A stretch of DNA of 64,000 nt, from contig CM022953.1 in the NCBI GenBank assembly GCA_012931725.1, forward strand, positions 54,704,300 to 54,768,299. Direction: 5' to 3'. A program made the position numbers and the translations under genes. The notes beneath the pieces were generated by a model. It did no database searches, had not been told where the DNA came from, and saw only the letters and a list, made by a program, of their open reading frames with translations. This stretch comes from Litsea cubeba (taxonomy: Eukaryota; Streptophyta; Magnoliopsida; Laurales; Lauraceae). This document shows, one piece after another, positions 12,248 through 23,849 of the stretch (position 1 is the stretch's first letter; the number at the start of each line of letters is the position of its first letter).

Positions 12248-12580
12248 TGATCTTTTTTGTGGGGTGGCTAGGTTCTTCTCATCAAATGTGGGTGGTGAAG
12301 GCCAATAGGTAACTTGTTAGTGCATTTAAAAGCAAGGAATCAATCATCCATACGTACGCTCTGGGGTCTTTCATAGATTCATACATCTGTATTCTTGTAT
12401 TCATGAGATATTTAACCTTTTGGTCTTTAAAATGATGTAATTTAAACTTCCAAACATAAAAGTACCAATCTTGATAAGGTTGGTTGCATCTGGGTTGGGC
12501 CCTCCAGCCATACCAGGCTCTGCACTACCAAGCCTGCTTTTGTATGGCTGTGGGCTGAGTTTGCCGCTCCTATATTTGTG
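12248..12580 (-). promoter_or_regulatory. upstream region of the LRR gene
   Basis: This roughly 330-bp stretch separates the start codon from the hAT insertion at 12589, so the promoter must lie here or extend into the transposon. A weak TATA-like TTTTAAAT occurs on the minus strand about 75 bases upstream of the ATG (near 12322-12330). No other convincing element was found. Confidence 0.3.
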
Positions 12581-12915
12581 CTTGGTACCAGAGCCGGCCC
12601 TGGGCCAAAGCCCAGGAAGCTGCCGCTTTAGGCCCCCAATTTTTGTCCATTTTTTGGGACCCCAAATTTCTTTAGCCCATATAACATATAGGTCTGTAAA
12701 AAATAAAAAAAGGCTGCCCATGACATGAGAAAGGGCCCAATTTCTAAACAGCCCATTACAAAAGGGCCATAAATTAATGATTTTGTGTTATATTTAAAAG
12801 TAAAAAAATAGAAAAAAGAGTATGAAACTTTGAAAATTGAAAAAGATTAGGTTGGCTATTATAGAGTAGTTTTGGATGCCGATTCACTTTCGACTTCGGA
12901 GATCAAATATACCCC

Positions 12916-12916
<1 letters not shown>

Positions 12917-12978
<62 letters not shown>
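12917..12978. repeat. (TC)n microsatellite, about 31 units
   Basis: An uninterrupted TC dinucleotide run inside the hAT element. It generates spurious Leu-Ser frames in two registers. Confidence 0.95.
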
Positions 12979-12980
<2 letters not shown>

Positions 12981-13423
12981 CCGTTATTCACAATCAAAAC
13001 TGGGTCTCCTTATTTCCAATTAAAATTGGGTTTTTGGACTGCAAAATCGTTTTCGACTTTCCGGTTATGTGTTTCACCGCTTTGTGCCGACGAGCCGGGA
13101 AGAGAATCAGGTGATTAAACATTCTCTCATTTCCAAGTTTCAAAGAATATTTTCCATTATTTTTTTATCTGTTCTTTTAATCTTTTTTACTTTTAAGGGG
13201 ACGAGACTATTGATTAATATTTTTTTTATATATAAAAACTTGTTGTATACATAAACTCAATATAAAAATAAAAGGATAAGAAAAGGTACCACTAAGTTTA
13301 ACCACAATATCAATTGAATCAAACGATCTTTCGCTTATTATGAAGAAAAAAAAATCAGTTGAATCATCACATTATGAAAATACAAATAATTTGCAAATGG
13401 GTTATGTTTGGCAAATTTGTTGA

Positions 13424-14600
13424 TTGTTGTTTATTTGTCATAGTCTTAACCTTGCACTTTGTGACATGACTAACTCTTGTCCTAAGGCTACATCTTTCTT
13501 TAGAGTGGTACAAAGAATATACTTGTTGTTTTCATCTTCGCCAAAGAGGTGGAAAGTGTTGAAATATACGGTAGAAGGTCTCATGGTCAAGCCATTGTCG
13601 GAAACACGTTGGGAAAGTCGTGTGGAAAGTGTTAAAATTATAAGATATCAAGCCCCACAAATAAGAGATGCTTTAGTTGAATTGGCCCACACTACTAAAG
13701 ATCTGAAAACAAAGAATGATGCGGAGTCCTTAGCAGAACATGGAATTGGCAGTTTTTAGTTTTTAGTTGGTATGATTATTTGGAAAAATCTATTATTTGT
13801 TGTTAATTCCGTTAGCAATGTTTTTCAAAATGAAGACATACACATAGATTTTATTGTTGATCAGTTGAAATGGCTTATTGCATTTATTGAAAAGTATAGA
13901 GAAACTGGATTTGTAGAGGCCGTGATTGAAGCTAAAGAGGTTGCAGCTAAAATGAATGTTGAGTCGGCATTTCAAGAAAAACGAATCATATATAGAAAGA
14001 AGCAATTTGACGAGAACAATAGTGAAAAGGCGACACAGTCAGCTGAAAAATCTTTTAGAGTGAGTATTTCTTATATATTGTAGATCAAGCTCTTTCATCA
14101 CTTCAAAGCCGATTCGAACAGTTTCAAGTATATGAGAAAACTTTTACATTTTTGTTTGATTTGAAGGATTTAAATGCTACCAATGATGAAGCTTTGATGT
14201 CCTATTGTGCAAATCTTGAAACTTTTTTTAGCAAGGATGCGTTTTCTGATATTGATGGGAGAGACTTATTTTCAGAATTAAAAGTGTTGAAAGAAGTTTT
14301 GCCAAAAGAAACAACAAAGCCAATTGATGTGCTCAATTATTTGAAGGCGATGGATGGTTGTTTTCCCAATACATGGATTGCATACAGAATATTGCTAACT
14401 ATACCAGTTACAGTTGCCTGGGGAAAGAAGTTTTTCAAAGTTAAGGTTGATCAAGTCTTACCTTCAGTCAACCATATCACAGGAAAGATTGAATGGATTA
14501 GCTATATTGTCAATTGAGTAGGCCATGGTTGATAAGATTGATTATGCAGCTTTAATTAGTACATTTGCAGCAAAAAATGCTAGAATTTAAATAAATTTGA
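13424..14600 (+). pseudogene. hAT transposase, ZMYM1/TTF type (DUF4371 family), 3' part, frameshifted
   Basis: Three collinear plus-strand segments match this family. 13424-13757 has the motifs CHSLNLALCDM and LSETRWESRVESVK. 13772-14083 has the RETGF...EKRIIYRKKQFDEN region. 14152-14517 has the DIDGRDLF...LKVLKEVLPKE and YRILLTIPVTVA motifs. After the last motif, near 14420, the frame shifts by one: the canonical hAT ending (SQERLNGLAILSIE) reads in the next frame at about 14465-14515. A stop at 13757-13759 and one near 14081 also break it. The catalytic N-terminal part, including the TTF finger, is absent. Clearly a dead relic belonging to the element at 12589-14758. Confidence 0.85.
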
Positions 14601-14812
14601 AGTGATGTAATGACTATTGATTTTTCTATATATGTTTTGAATTTTGGTAATGATTAATTTATGATCCATTTTTTTAAGCTAATTTTTGTATACAATATAT
14701 AAGGGGGCTCCCTTTGAAATCTTTGCTTTAGGCTCCAAAAATCTCAGGGCCGGCACTGCTTGATACCTAAGTGGTATGGGGCTGAACCTGTTTACATATA
14801 TATATATATATA

Positions 14813-14988
14813 GGGGGATGTTCACATGCATCTTTCCCTCACCACATGGTGAGGGACACCCCCTTTTTGGAAAGGAAATGAAAAGTACAAAATGTACTTT
14901 TCAAGAGGTACATTTTATACTTTTCATTTCCAAAAAGGAGGGTGCCCCTCACCCTATGGTGAGGGAAGGATGCACATGAACATTCTCC
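14813..14988. mobile_element. fold-back MITE flanked by (TA)n
   Basis: The whole 176 bp is close to one long hairpin. The left arm (GGGGGATGTTCACATGCATC onward) is matched by the right arm ending GATGCACATGAACATTCTCC, with the complementary GGAAAGGAAATGAAAAGTAC and CATTTCC blocks near the centre. Each arm is about 85 bases. TA repeats of about 16 and 22 bases flank it, so the target-site duplication cannot be measured; a TA or longer AT-rich duplication is possible. Confidence 0.75.
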
Positions 14989-15010
14989 ATATATATATAT
15001 ATATATATAA

Positions 15011-15381
15011 GCCTTATCAGATGCCCATCCTCTCCTGATAAATCGACACAATTTGAGTTGACTAAGTACTTCTTTCATATTGGAGGCATTTGTATTTCAG
15101 GCCTTTATGGGCTTGATCCACCCCAAAATCTAATTCCCAATAACTAAATGGGCGCGCTTCAACATCTTAAAGCACATCCTTGTGCGGCCAATGTGTCAAG
15201 AAATGGGTCAGGCTCCATTGGGCCCAGCCAGATTTAGACAGAGACAATTAAATTTAGAATGGGTTTAACTTAAGTCCATGGTGATATAACATAATTTCAA
15301 TATATCGATATTACTAATTCGGGTCTTTTTGGTGACTTTGGTCTGAGTTTAGACAATAATCACAATATTTTTGTTCAGTTA
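15011..15381. other. non-coding interval
   Basis: No gene, RNA or repeat boundary recognised. Confidence 0.45.
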
Positions 15382-15389
15382 GGTCTATG

Positions 15390-16010
15390 TAGGGGTGAGC
15401 AATCGGTTAATCGGTCGGTTATTTTAAGGATTTTTGCCCAAACCGATTTTTTGACCACTTTAATGTATTAACCGAACTGAACCGATTTTTTGTTTTGTAA
15501 AACTTTTAACCGAACCAAGCCGAACCGAATTATTTAGGTTCGGTTTTCGGTCGGTTCGGTTAATGTGATGCATTTTGTTGGACTTAATAATTGCCCAAGT
15601 TTTTAAAAATTTAGAACTAGATTGCTATATTATATACATTTCATTTGTGAAATTGGGCTTAATAATTGGCCCATAAATCCATTATCCATAAATGATGTAT
15701 CATAGAAGTGCTTGAAAATACATTAAACACAATTACACAAATAGACAATAACCATAAACAACACTCCAACCAACAAGTCTAAAAATTTTAGTGGGCTGGG
15801 TAATGGGTAATAAAAATATTCAAAATAAAATTACATATACTTCGGTTAATCGGTTAAATAAGATCATTAATCGAACCGAAATTATATAACCGAATTTGCC
15901 AAAAAATATACCCGAATCGAACCGAATTACCCGAAATGACCGAACCGAGATTAAATTTCGGCTATGGTTCGGTTTGGTAAATCGGTCGGTTCGGTTTTTG
16001 CTCACCCCTA
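15390..16010. mobile_element. non-autonomous hAT element (TAGGGGTGAGCAA ends), 621 bp
   Basis: Ends TAGGGGTGAGCAA and TTGCTCACCCCTA are perfect inverted repeats. The flanking octamers GGTCTATG (15382-15389) and GGTCTACG (16011-16018) match at 7 of 8. Both subterminal regions are dense in AACCGA/TCGGTT motifs, as in hAT elements whose transposase binds subterminal repeats. No coding sequence. Confidence 0.88.
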
Positions 16011-16018
16011 GGTCTACG

Positions 16019-17717
16019 GCCCAAGATCCATACAGAAGATTCGTGTCTGAACTTGTGCCCAAACTGACTATCTTCAGCCACATCTCAGTCTGACCTCGAC
16101 CATTTCCAGCCCATCACTAATCACCATCTGATCTTTTGACTATACTATTTGAATAAGGAGAAATTTCAGTAAAGAGCATTTTCACCCCAGAGTAGGAAAT
16201 GTGACCATCTACCACCTCATACTAAAGTTGCTTTCGTCTTCATTTCTTGAGTTCAAAGGAATAGAATCTGGGATTCTTTGGAATTGGCGTGTCTTGAGGT
16301 AAATGATGGATAGAAGGGAAATACTATATATGTAATTCGTGGTGGATATGACCTGTTTGTGTGTAAGAAAGAGAGTTGATGTTGAACAGATAAGGATTGC
16401 ATCTGCATCTACAGACATTTTCCTTTTTCCGGTACCTTAAGTCGTGAGTGATGATACGTCTGCATTGCCAGTAAATTAAGCAACTGCATTGGGTCATCCA
16501 TTAGCAGAGGAACAAATGACTTTCATCAAGCTCAAAGCAAGTTGGAAAACTCTGGATTCACTCAACTCATCCAATGCACAGATAGAGTCAATACAGAGAC
16601 TCCGGAGAATAATAATTTCAAAAATATCAAAAAATAATCCATTACTTATAAAACATAACTATACATTATTTCGATGCATTAATCATGATAATAAATTTAA
16701 ATCAATAAATTTATAAATGCAAGAAAAGTACTTCAGTAAGGAAAATAAATAAGTATTGCATATAGAATGTAAAAGATTAAATATAAGATTCAAATTATAT
16801 TCTAGTAATCATTTTTAAATTACCAATTCTAAACCTCGTGCATAATTACTTATAAATAAATTTTAATAGTTTTAAATTAGATATATCTATCAAATGGTCC
16901 GTAATAAAAATAACTTATTAAAATGAAATGACTCGACCGAATCTTTTTAATTCTTGACTCCGTTCTTCATCAAAACTAGATGACTCGGGAGAGTCAAGAG
17001 TCAACTCGGAGTCATGCCCACTCATATGTAGCACGTGACATATGGTGCAAGGCAACTTTGGACAATGACTTATTAGGAAAAAGAATATTTAAATTTCCTT
17101 TTGGGTCTACTCAAGGCATTTGGTGTTATTAATAGTGGATGTTATTGATGTTTTTTGTTCTATGGGGTATGCCCCTTTGGAAGGCTCTGTGGACCATATT
17201 GGTCTTTAGACCTTCTTTTCTGTAAATTATTTTCTTAGATCAAATGAAGAACTAATTTATTCTTAAAAAAAAAAAAAAAGCATTAGGCCCATTTTAAAGG
17301 TCCAAAGGGCCTTACAACCTTGAGGGCGGTATTTTTATATCATTGATTGAAAGGGTTGGGTGGATAAAGTAATAGAGAGGGTGGATAGACCCAGTTTGAT
17401 TGCATAGTATTTCATGGAAAGCCAGGCCATCTCTAAGCATGGAAAGTAGTAGGTCACAGGTATGGATTCAAATTGAGATGAAATCTGATTTGTTAAAAGT
17501 GTCCAAAAATCAAGAGCCATACCAAATCTTGTTTTGGGTCAGATCCACTGTAGACCTAACCTAAGCCAAACTTTCTAAATCATTCCATTGTATCATCTCG
17601 GGTTTGTAGCAAGTACTACTATATTGTACATGCATCACTTCTCGCTGGAACCTCGAGTCCCTCGTAAGGTTGTCAATGGGGTTGAATTTGGTTTGGTTGG
17701 ATTTGGGTTCGGGTTGG
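16019..17717. other. non-coding interval
   Basis: AT-rich, no supported gene. Short frames at 16209-16418 (minus), 16489-16716 (plus) and 17335-17520 (minus) show no family motifs. A short GACTC/GAGTC-rich patch lies at about 16928-17014. Confidence 0.45.
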
Positions 17718-17805
17718 GTTTGATCCAGGGGCAGATCTAGGCTTTGATGACCTGGGCAGTCATCCCAGGTTGATTTTGAAATTTACATAGATTTAAATGG
17801 CCACC

Positions 17806-19757
17806 TGATGTGAATTAAATCAATCCATTATTATTACTGCAAGTGCACAGCTGTCATTTTGAGATAGTGGCAATTACAGGTCGATCCCACAGGGAGCACT
17901 ACTGAGTTAAAATTTAAATATGATTTTTTTTAAAATAAAAGATTAATGAATAATTGAGATCTAAGAAAATCTAGAAGAATTCAGAAACAAACTAATCAAA
18001 TATATATAAAAAAATAAATCGGAGCATCCAGAATCCACTAAGCAAGATAATTAATCCATCATGCAATTACTCTACTATTTGTCTCAAAAAATAACTCAAA
18101 TCAGAAACAAATCAATGTTTCGGATCCGGATGATTTGTCTTTTGCAAAAACCAGATTTTAATAAAAAGAATAAGATCACAACCCAAGACCTCCTTCACCT
18201 CATAAAAGAATGAAAAATCATAAGCATGACTCATCAAATTAAGCATAAACTATCAAAGGATCTCAACCCTAAGCATAATCTATCAAAATAAGTATAAATC
18301 ATCAAACTATTTTCATTAGAAATCAAAATAGAGGCTGCCTAAGGCATGAAGATAGATCTATTATTCTAATAGAGCATGCATTTAAAAGAGACAAGAAAGT
18401 AAATAGAAAAATCACATAGATTAAATTAAAGATCTACTTAGCTTCATCCGTGTGCTCCAATCCAGAAATTTAGCCAGCCATTGAAAAGAGCTCCATAAGT
18501 AATTTCATTAATAGCATCTCCTTGTACAATGGTCTCTCAAAAATCTCTCTTCTAAAAATCCTAATTTCTGAAACAGGGCTTCAGAATACCCAAAAATAAT
18601 TCTTAAATTCTATTACTTAGGAAAAGAAAAAAAATGAGAGAGAATAATGGTGGACGTTCAAGGGAGGGAGTGTCTCCCGTATGCTTCCTTTTGGTTCCTA
18701 TTATAACTCCGGTTATCTTACAGATACATTGAATCATCTTATTGATAAGGTATATCTCTTATCTTGTTTGAATTTGAATGAGGTGGAAGTTTATGGAAAT
18801 CTCTGGATGGCTTGGCTAATCTTCAGATGGGGTCCCACAAGGGATGTGCGGCAATTGATTATCAACGGTGTGGATTTAATTGCAATCCCGTCTAAAAATG
18901 AATATAAAAATCTCCAGGCCTGTAACTTTGTTAATTTAGCTCTGATTTGTATATTCTTGGGTCCACGGATATCTACTCTGAATAAGCTTTCCAACGGTAG
19001 GTAAATTTCATCGATCCGACGGTTGGATTGAAAGTTATGGCCATTTAAAGATGAGTTATCCTGAGAAAAACGGGATTAACTTTTGAAATTTGATTTGCAA
19101 AGGACTCTTTCTCTGCACAACTCTTATTTTCCAAAGGAGATCAAATGTGGATGATTCAAACTCTTCTTTTTTTATTCCAATCATAATTGTACTCTTTGAA
19201 TGATCCATTAATAATTTCAAATCTGCAACTACTGCGGATCCTGCCATGTAGGAATTTCATCTGCTTGAATAGTGGGCCCTATGAGAAGTCTTCTATTGTA
19301 GTTAGGACTCTTCAACTGAAATGATGAGTGGACCCCTCTTTTGAGTGATATTCACATGGTTTGTGTGTGGGGTCCACGTGGTGAGTTCTTCTTTTCAAAC
19401 TTCAATTCAGCAATGCAGGGCCCATGGTGACTATGTGTGCTTGAAAGTGGGTTCCATGACAGAGGCCTGCAATTCTCGTTATCTGCACATTTTAATTCAA
19501 CACATCAAATATTGAAGAGCCCATATTAAAGCGGGACCTATCCGGACAGAGTCCTACTCCAACTGGGACTCTTCGAAGAAAATTTGCAAAACATTCTAAA
19601 TTAATGCTGAAAATGTATGAAAAGTATGAAAATTCAGGTTTTTAGGTGAAAATGCATGAAATGATGGAATTAGATGAAGAATGACGCTTATTCGCCTAAT
19701 TAAACCCCTAATTCATTATAAAATGATACGTAAATGTGCAAATTCATGAATTCAACA
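17806..19757 (-). repeat. 3' LTR of the Athila-like element (1952 bp)
   Basis: Direct repeat of 25408-26808 with about 550 extra bases (roughly 18413-18962) that are absent from the other LTR. It contains the conserved CAGGTCGATCCCACAGGGAG block near its outer end. Confidence 0.9.
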
Positions 19758-19775
19758 CACTCCCCAACCAGCATT
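19758..19775 (-). other. polypurine tract of the Athila-like element
   Basis: On the minus strand, GGTTGGGGAGTG lies directly next to the 3' LTR, where the second-strand primer of a retrotransposon is expected. The wider purine signature is typical of Athila relatives. Confidence 0.7.
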
Positions 19776-21289
19776 TTGCTAGTCCCTTAGCAAAAGTTGC
19801 GAGCAAAAGTTTTGAAGTTCTTTGACCTAATCTAAGAAAGAAAAGTAAATATGAAAACAAAACCACTTTCGCTGGTATTCTCGGTTGCATTTAGCGTATG
19901 CAACAAGCCCTTAAACCCCTAGGTTCCCCTTAGTGGACGAGTTGTGCATGTGAGGGTTTGCAGTGAATATACCCACAAAATTCATTTATCCTAAAAACAA
20001 ACGTAGAAATAAAAATAATTTTTTTTTCTTTTTCAAAAGGAAATCAAGTTATCTCGGACACTCTTTGTGTAACCCAGAATAGTCAAAATCTCAGACTTTT
20101 CAAAATTCGGTTCATCCTTCTAATATCAAACTTTTCTTTTCCTCTTTTTTTTTTTCAAATACTAACTTTTGTGTGCCTTGTGCAAGTGTATACATCCAAT
20201 CAATCTTTCAAATGTTCCGCTATGATGTCATGAAAACAGAATTCTCCCTCAAATGCTCTGATCTTTCCTAGATTTAGTGGCTCATAAGTTTCCCTCTCAA
20301 GGCTACTATGATGGCTTTCGCACTACTGTATTTTAAAAGGTTGCGAGATGCATCTCTATTTTCTTTTTTTCTTTTTTTTTGCAAACACGCACATGTGACT
20401 GTGCAATGCCTTGGTCCCTTAAGCTTTCTAATTAACCCATGTAACGAGCATTCGGCCAAGGACTCCCAAACCAGATGACTTTAGGGCACTAGGTATGTAA
20501 ATACCCCTAAAGGCTTACTGGCTCGAGTTAAAAAGGCTACGAACCCAAACTAGTCACAAAGCTTTTTATTCAAGACTTCTAACTAAACTTTTTTTTTTTT
20601 TGCAGTCTTCAACAATAGGCAACCTTTTTCAATTCACCCAAATTAATCCAATGGTTTTGGTTGGCCTAACCATCCCGATGAACCAAGTAGACTTACAAGG
20701 CTAGACTTCAGAAAGTCATCCTATCTTTCTTGAAAAACTCTAAATTCAACACCAAGGCTTCCTATCCAAAATCTTGATAGATGTATACGTGTTTCAGTGA
20801 AAAACAGAGTTTAGTATTATTTTGATAGATTCTAGAAAAGATTTGAACTTTCATTTTACTTCCTTCCAAGGATTTCGAAATTCTGGATTTCCGAGCATCG
20901 TTGAATTTGATCAATTCCTTTCAAAACTACCTTTTTTAAAAAAATTATTGCACGAACGAGAAATTGTCCTAAAATTTATAAAAAAATAAAAATTTTCCTA
21001 AAATTGAAGAAAAAAACCTAAAATTGGACAAGTGTGCTTGTTCCCACCCCCAAACCTAAACTAGACAGCGTCCTCGATGTCATGCATGTAATGTAGAAAA
21101 TGATAATGTAACATGAGGAAAAATAAATTGCAGGAGGTAAAGGAAAAAAGTTACCTGATGATTTTGCATGGCGCTACCTGTCCAAGGTTAGAAAAAAAAA
21201 ACAAAAAATAATCTAAACTAATAATAATAATCTATAAAAACAAAGAAAAAGAAACTACCATATTTGACACCTAACATGGATTCCTCATG

Positions 21290-23849
21290 GATCCCAAACA
21301 AACTTACCTTCCAAAATTAAGGTCAAGATCTCTCGCTTAGGTTGCCACCTATTCTTTTCCACGAATGAGGTTGAATCTAACAGTGCATTCACCTTTTCAA
21401 TGTGGCCATCTATATCAAAATCACTCCCAAAATGTGCTAGACAAACCTCCAATGGATCCTCACAGCCTAACTGGGGAGCAATATTTCCAACCGACTCTTG
21501 TAAGTAGCTGGCCTCACCAACCTCATCATCCTCATCTTGAGGTTACTCACATTAAAGATGTTTAGTTGAATTGTCATGGTGCCAAACAAAATTTGCATCA
21601 CTCTATTCCTACAATTAATTAAAGCATTGGATGTTGCTAGGAATGGTCGTCCTAAAATGATTGGTATTTTAGCCACAGTTCTTGCTGGTTGATTCATGTC
21701 CAAGACAACAAAGTCTACAGGGAATACGAACTCTCCTACTTTGATCAGGACATCCTCCACTACCCCCTTCGGGTATCGAATTGAAGCATCAGCCAATTGG
21801 AGGGTCACATGAGCTTTCTTCAACTCCCCCAAACCTAGTTCTTCGTATATGGAATACGGAAGTAGGTTGACACTGGCACCCAAGTCTAGTAAAGCGTGCT
21901 CAATATGATGGTCCCCTATCCTGCATGAAATTGTAGGGCACCCTGGGTCTTTGTATTTGATCGGGGTTGGACAGGAAATGATCGAGCTAGCTTGTTGGGC
22001 TAGAAAAGCCTTCTTTGGAACATTGGTGGTTCTTTTGAAGGTGCAAAGGGCCTTCAAGAACTTGGCATAGGCAGGAACTTGTTGGATCGCATCTAAAAGT
22101 GGGATGTTAATCCTCACTTGTTTGAATACTTCTAGCATTTTATCCAACTGAATAGTTGATTTTGCTAGGCCTAGCCTCTGTGGGTATGGTGCGTTGGGAA
22201 CATAAGTCCTAGGAGATGGCTCACTAGGTGATGGATTAGTTATGATTGGGTTTGCTTTGACCGGCTCTGGTTCTAACATGGGTTCAGCATGCACACTTGG
22301 TTTCTCAATTTCTACTATGTCACTAGATTCTTCCTCAGGTTCCTTTGGTAGTTCAACCTTGTTATCAATTTGTGTAACCGACCTAAGAGTAATGATGGAC
22401 TTAACTTGTTCTGGGCCTTTTCCTTTTATATCATGAACGACTTGGCCCTTGGGATTGGGTTCAGATTGACTAGGGAAGGTTCCCTTGTCTCTGGTACTGA
22501 TGGAGTTCGCCAGTTGGCCCATCTGATATTCCAATTGTGCAAGGGTCTGAGTGTGACCATTCAAAATTTGAGTAGTGTTTTGCTGGAATTGGAGGGTATT
22601 CTGAGCTAACAGTTTCATGGTATCCTCAAGAGAGTCTATCCGGTGATTTTGCGGATTGGGGGTGAAATTGGGGTTTTGGAAACCGGGTGGGGCATTGGAC
22701 TGAGATTGAATGGGCTGAAATTGATGGGCCTGTGATGGGCCACCCTGAGTTGGACCCTTGGTCCAAGAAAAGTTCGGATTGTCCCTCCTACCTGGATTGT
22801 ATGTGTTAGAGTACGGGTCATACCTCTGACGATTATCAAAATGAGTGTTTTGATATAGTGCATTAACCTCCTCAACAGACTCGGTCTGACCCAAAGTTAT
22901 TGGGTCAATCCCCCCATTCATGGCCTGATTATATTTCAATGACTCCAAAGTGTTTGGAGTGGGCTTTTGGTTAAGCTCTAAGGCCTCTATTCTCCTCACC
23001 AATGTGGCCAATTTGGCCTCTGCCTCAATTTTGGGTTCAATCTTGAACATCCCCCCTTTTTCAGGAATGGTGGGTTTAATGGGATCCCTCTTGATAGGGG
23101 CCCACTGCAGTGTGTTTTCAGCGGTATCTTCCAAAAATGTCCAACCTTCTTCTGCTGTTTTCTGTGTAAATTTTCCACTACTGAAAGATTCCACCATTTG
23201 TTTGGTTGGATAATCCATGCCTTCATACACAATTTGGACTAATCGGATTTTTTCAAATCCATGGTGGGGACATTGGATTAAGAGGTCTTTGAATCATTCC
23301 AAATAACTGTAAAGTGTCTCCCCTTCCATTTGATGGCCTGCCTAATCGAAGTGGTTTTCTGCTTGGAGTAGAATTTTTTGTAAAATTCTTCGACTAGCTT
23401 GTCCCATGTAGTAATGGACCCGGCCTGTAAGGCATAAAGCCAAGCTTTAGCATTTTCTTTTAAGGCAAAAGGAAATAATCTAAGTTTAAGGGCTCATCAC
23501 TCATGTGATTGATTCTCATGGTCCCACATATGTCCTCAAATTCCCTAACATGTTGATATGGGTTTTCCTGGTCTAGCCCATGGAATACTAGGAGCATCTG
23601 GATCATGCCAGATTTCAGCTCAAATGTGGCATTGGTCTGAGGCAGGGTGATGAAGGACGGTTGAGTTGTCCTAGTGGGGTACATGTAGTCCTTCAAAGTC
23701 ATGGGTGGGTCCACTTGATCAGCCATCCTAACAATTTCTTCAAAGATAGAAGACTTTCCGAAAATGGTTAAGGCTAATTGGGGCTCTATCCTGACTAACC
23801 TTTTACTCTTGCGTACCCACAATTTCTCTCTCTCGGGTCTAGAACGCAT
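21290..23849 (-). pseudogene. gag-protease of the Athila-like element, frameshifted
   Basis: Reading the minus strand: 23849-23460 encodes the gag N-terminal region (FELKSGMIQMLLVFHG and HVREFEDICGTMRI blocks). A one-base shift near 23475 leads into a Retrotrans_gag segment with the W-x-x-L-V-E-E-F-Y pattern, which meets a stop near 23280. The next open frame, 23230-21467, carries the MVESFSSGKF...AEEGW block, a Gln/Pro/Asn-rich linker, and a retropepsin domain with the active-site sequence LLDLGASVNLLP and the flap/ILGRPFLAT block. The active site is D-L-G rather than D-T/S-G, as is usual in Athila relatives. A further shift near 21540 restores the C-terminal CLAHFGSDFD...ALLDS block to about 21290. 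Gag would build the particle and the protease would mature it; this copy is disrupted at least three times. Confidence 0.85.

Larger units (their letters stand above)
12589..14758 (+). mobile_element. hAT transposon with CAGAGCCGGCCCTG ends, 2.17 kb
   Basis: The terminal inverted repeats are CAGAGCCGGCCCTG (12589-12602) and CAGGGCCGGCACTG (14745-14758), complementary at 13 of 14. The flanking octamers CTTGGTAC (12581-12588) and CTTGATAC (14759-14766) form an 8-bp TSD with one mismatch. Subterminal GCTTTAGGC motifs are present at both ends. The interior carries a (TC)n tract and the 3' part of a ZMYM/TTF-type hAT transposase on the plus strand. The 5' transposase exon is missing, so this is a deleted copy. 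Confidence 0.9.

Noticed and set aside
12872..13254. Two overlapping frames with long Leu-Ser repeats
   Set aside because: Produced by the (TC)n microsatellite inside a transposon; not protein-coding.
15480..15990. Telomere-like AACCGAACCG repeats
   Set aside because: Not the plant telomere unit AAACCCT; they are subterminal words of a bounded hAT element.
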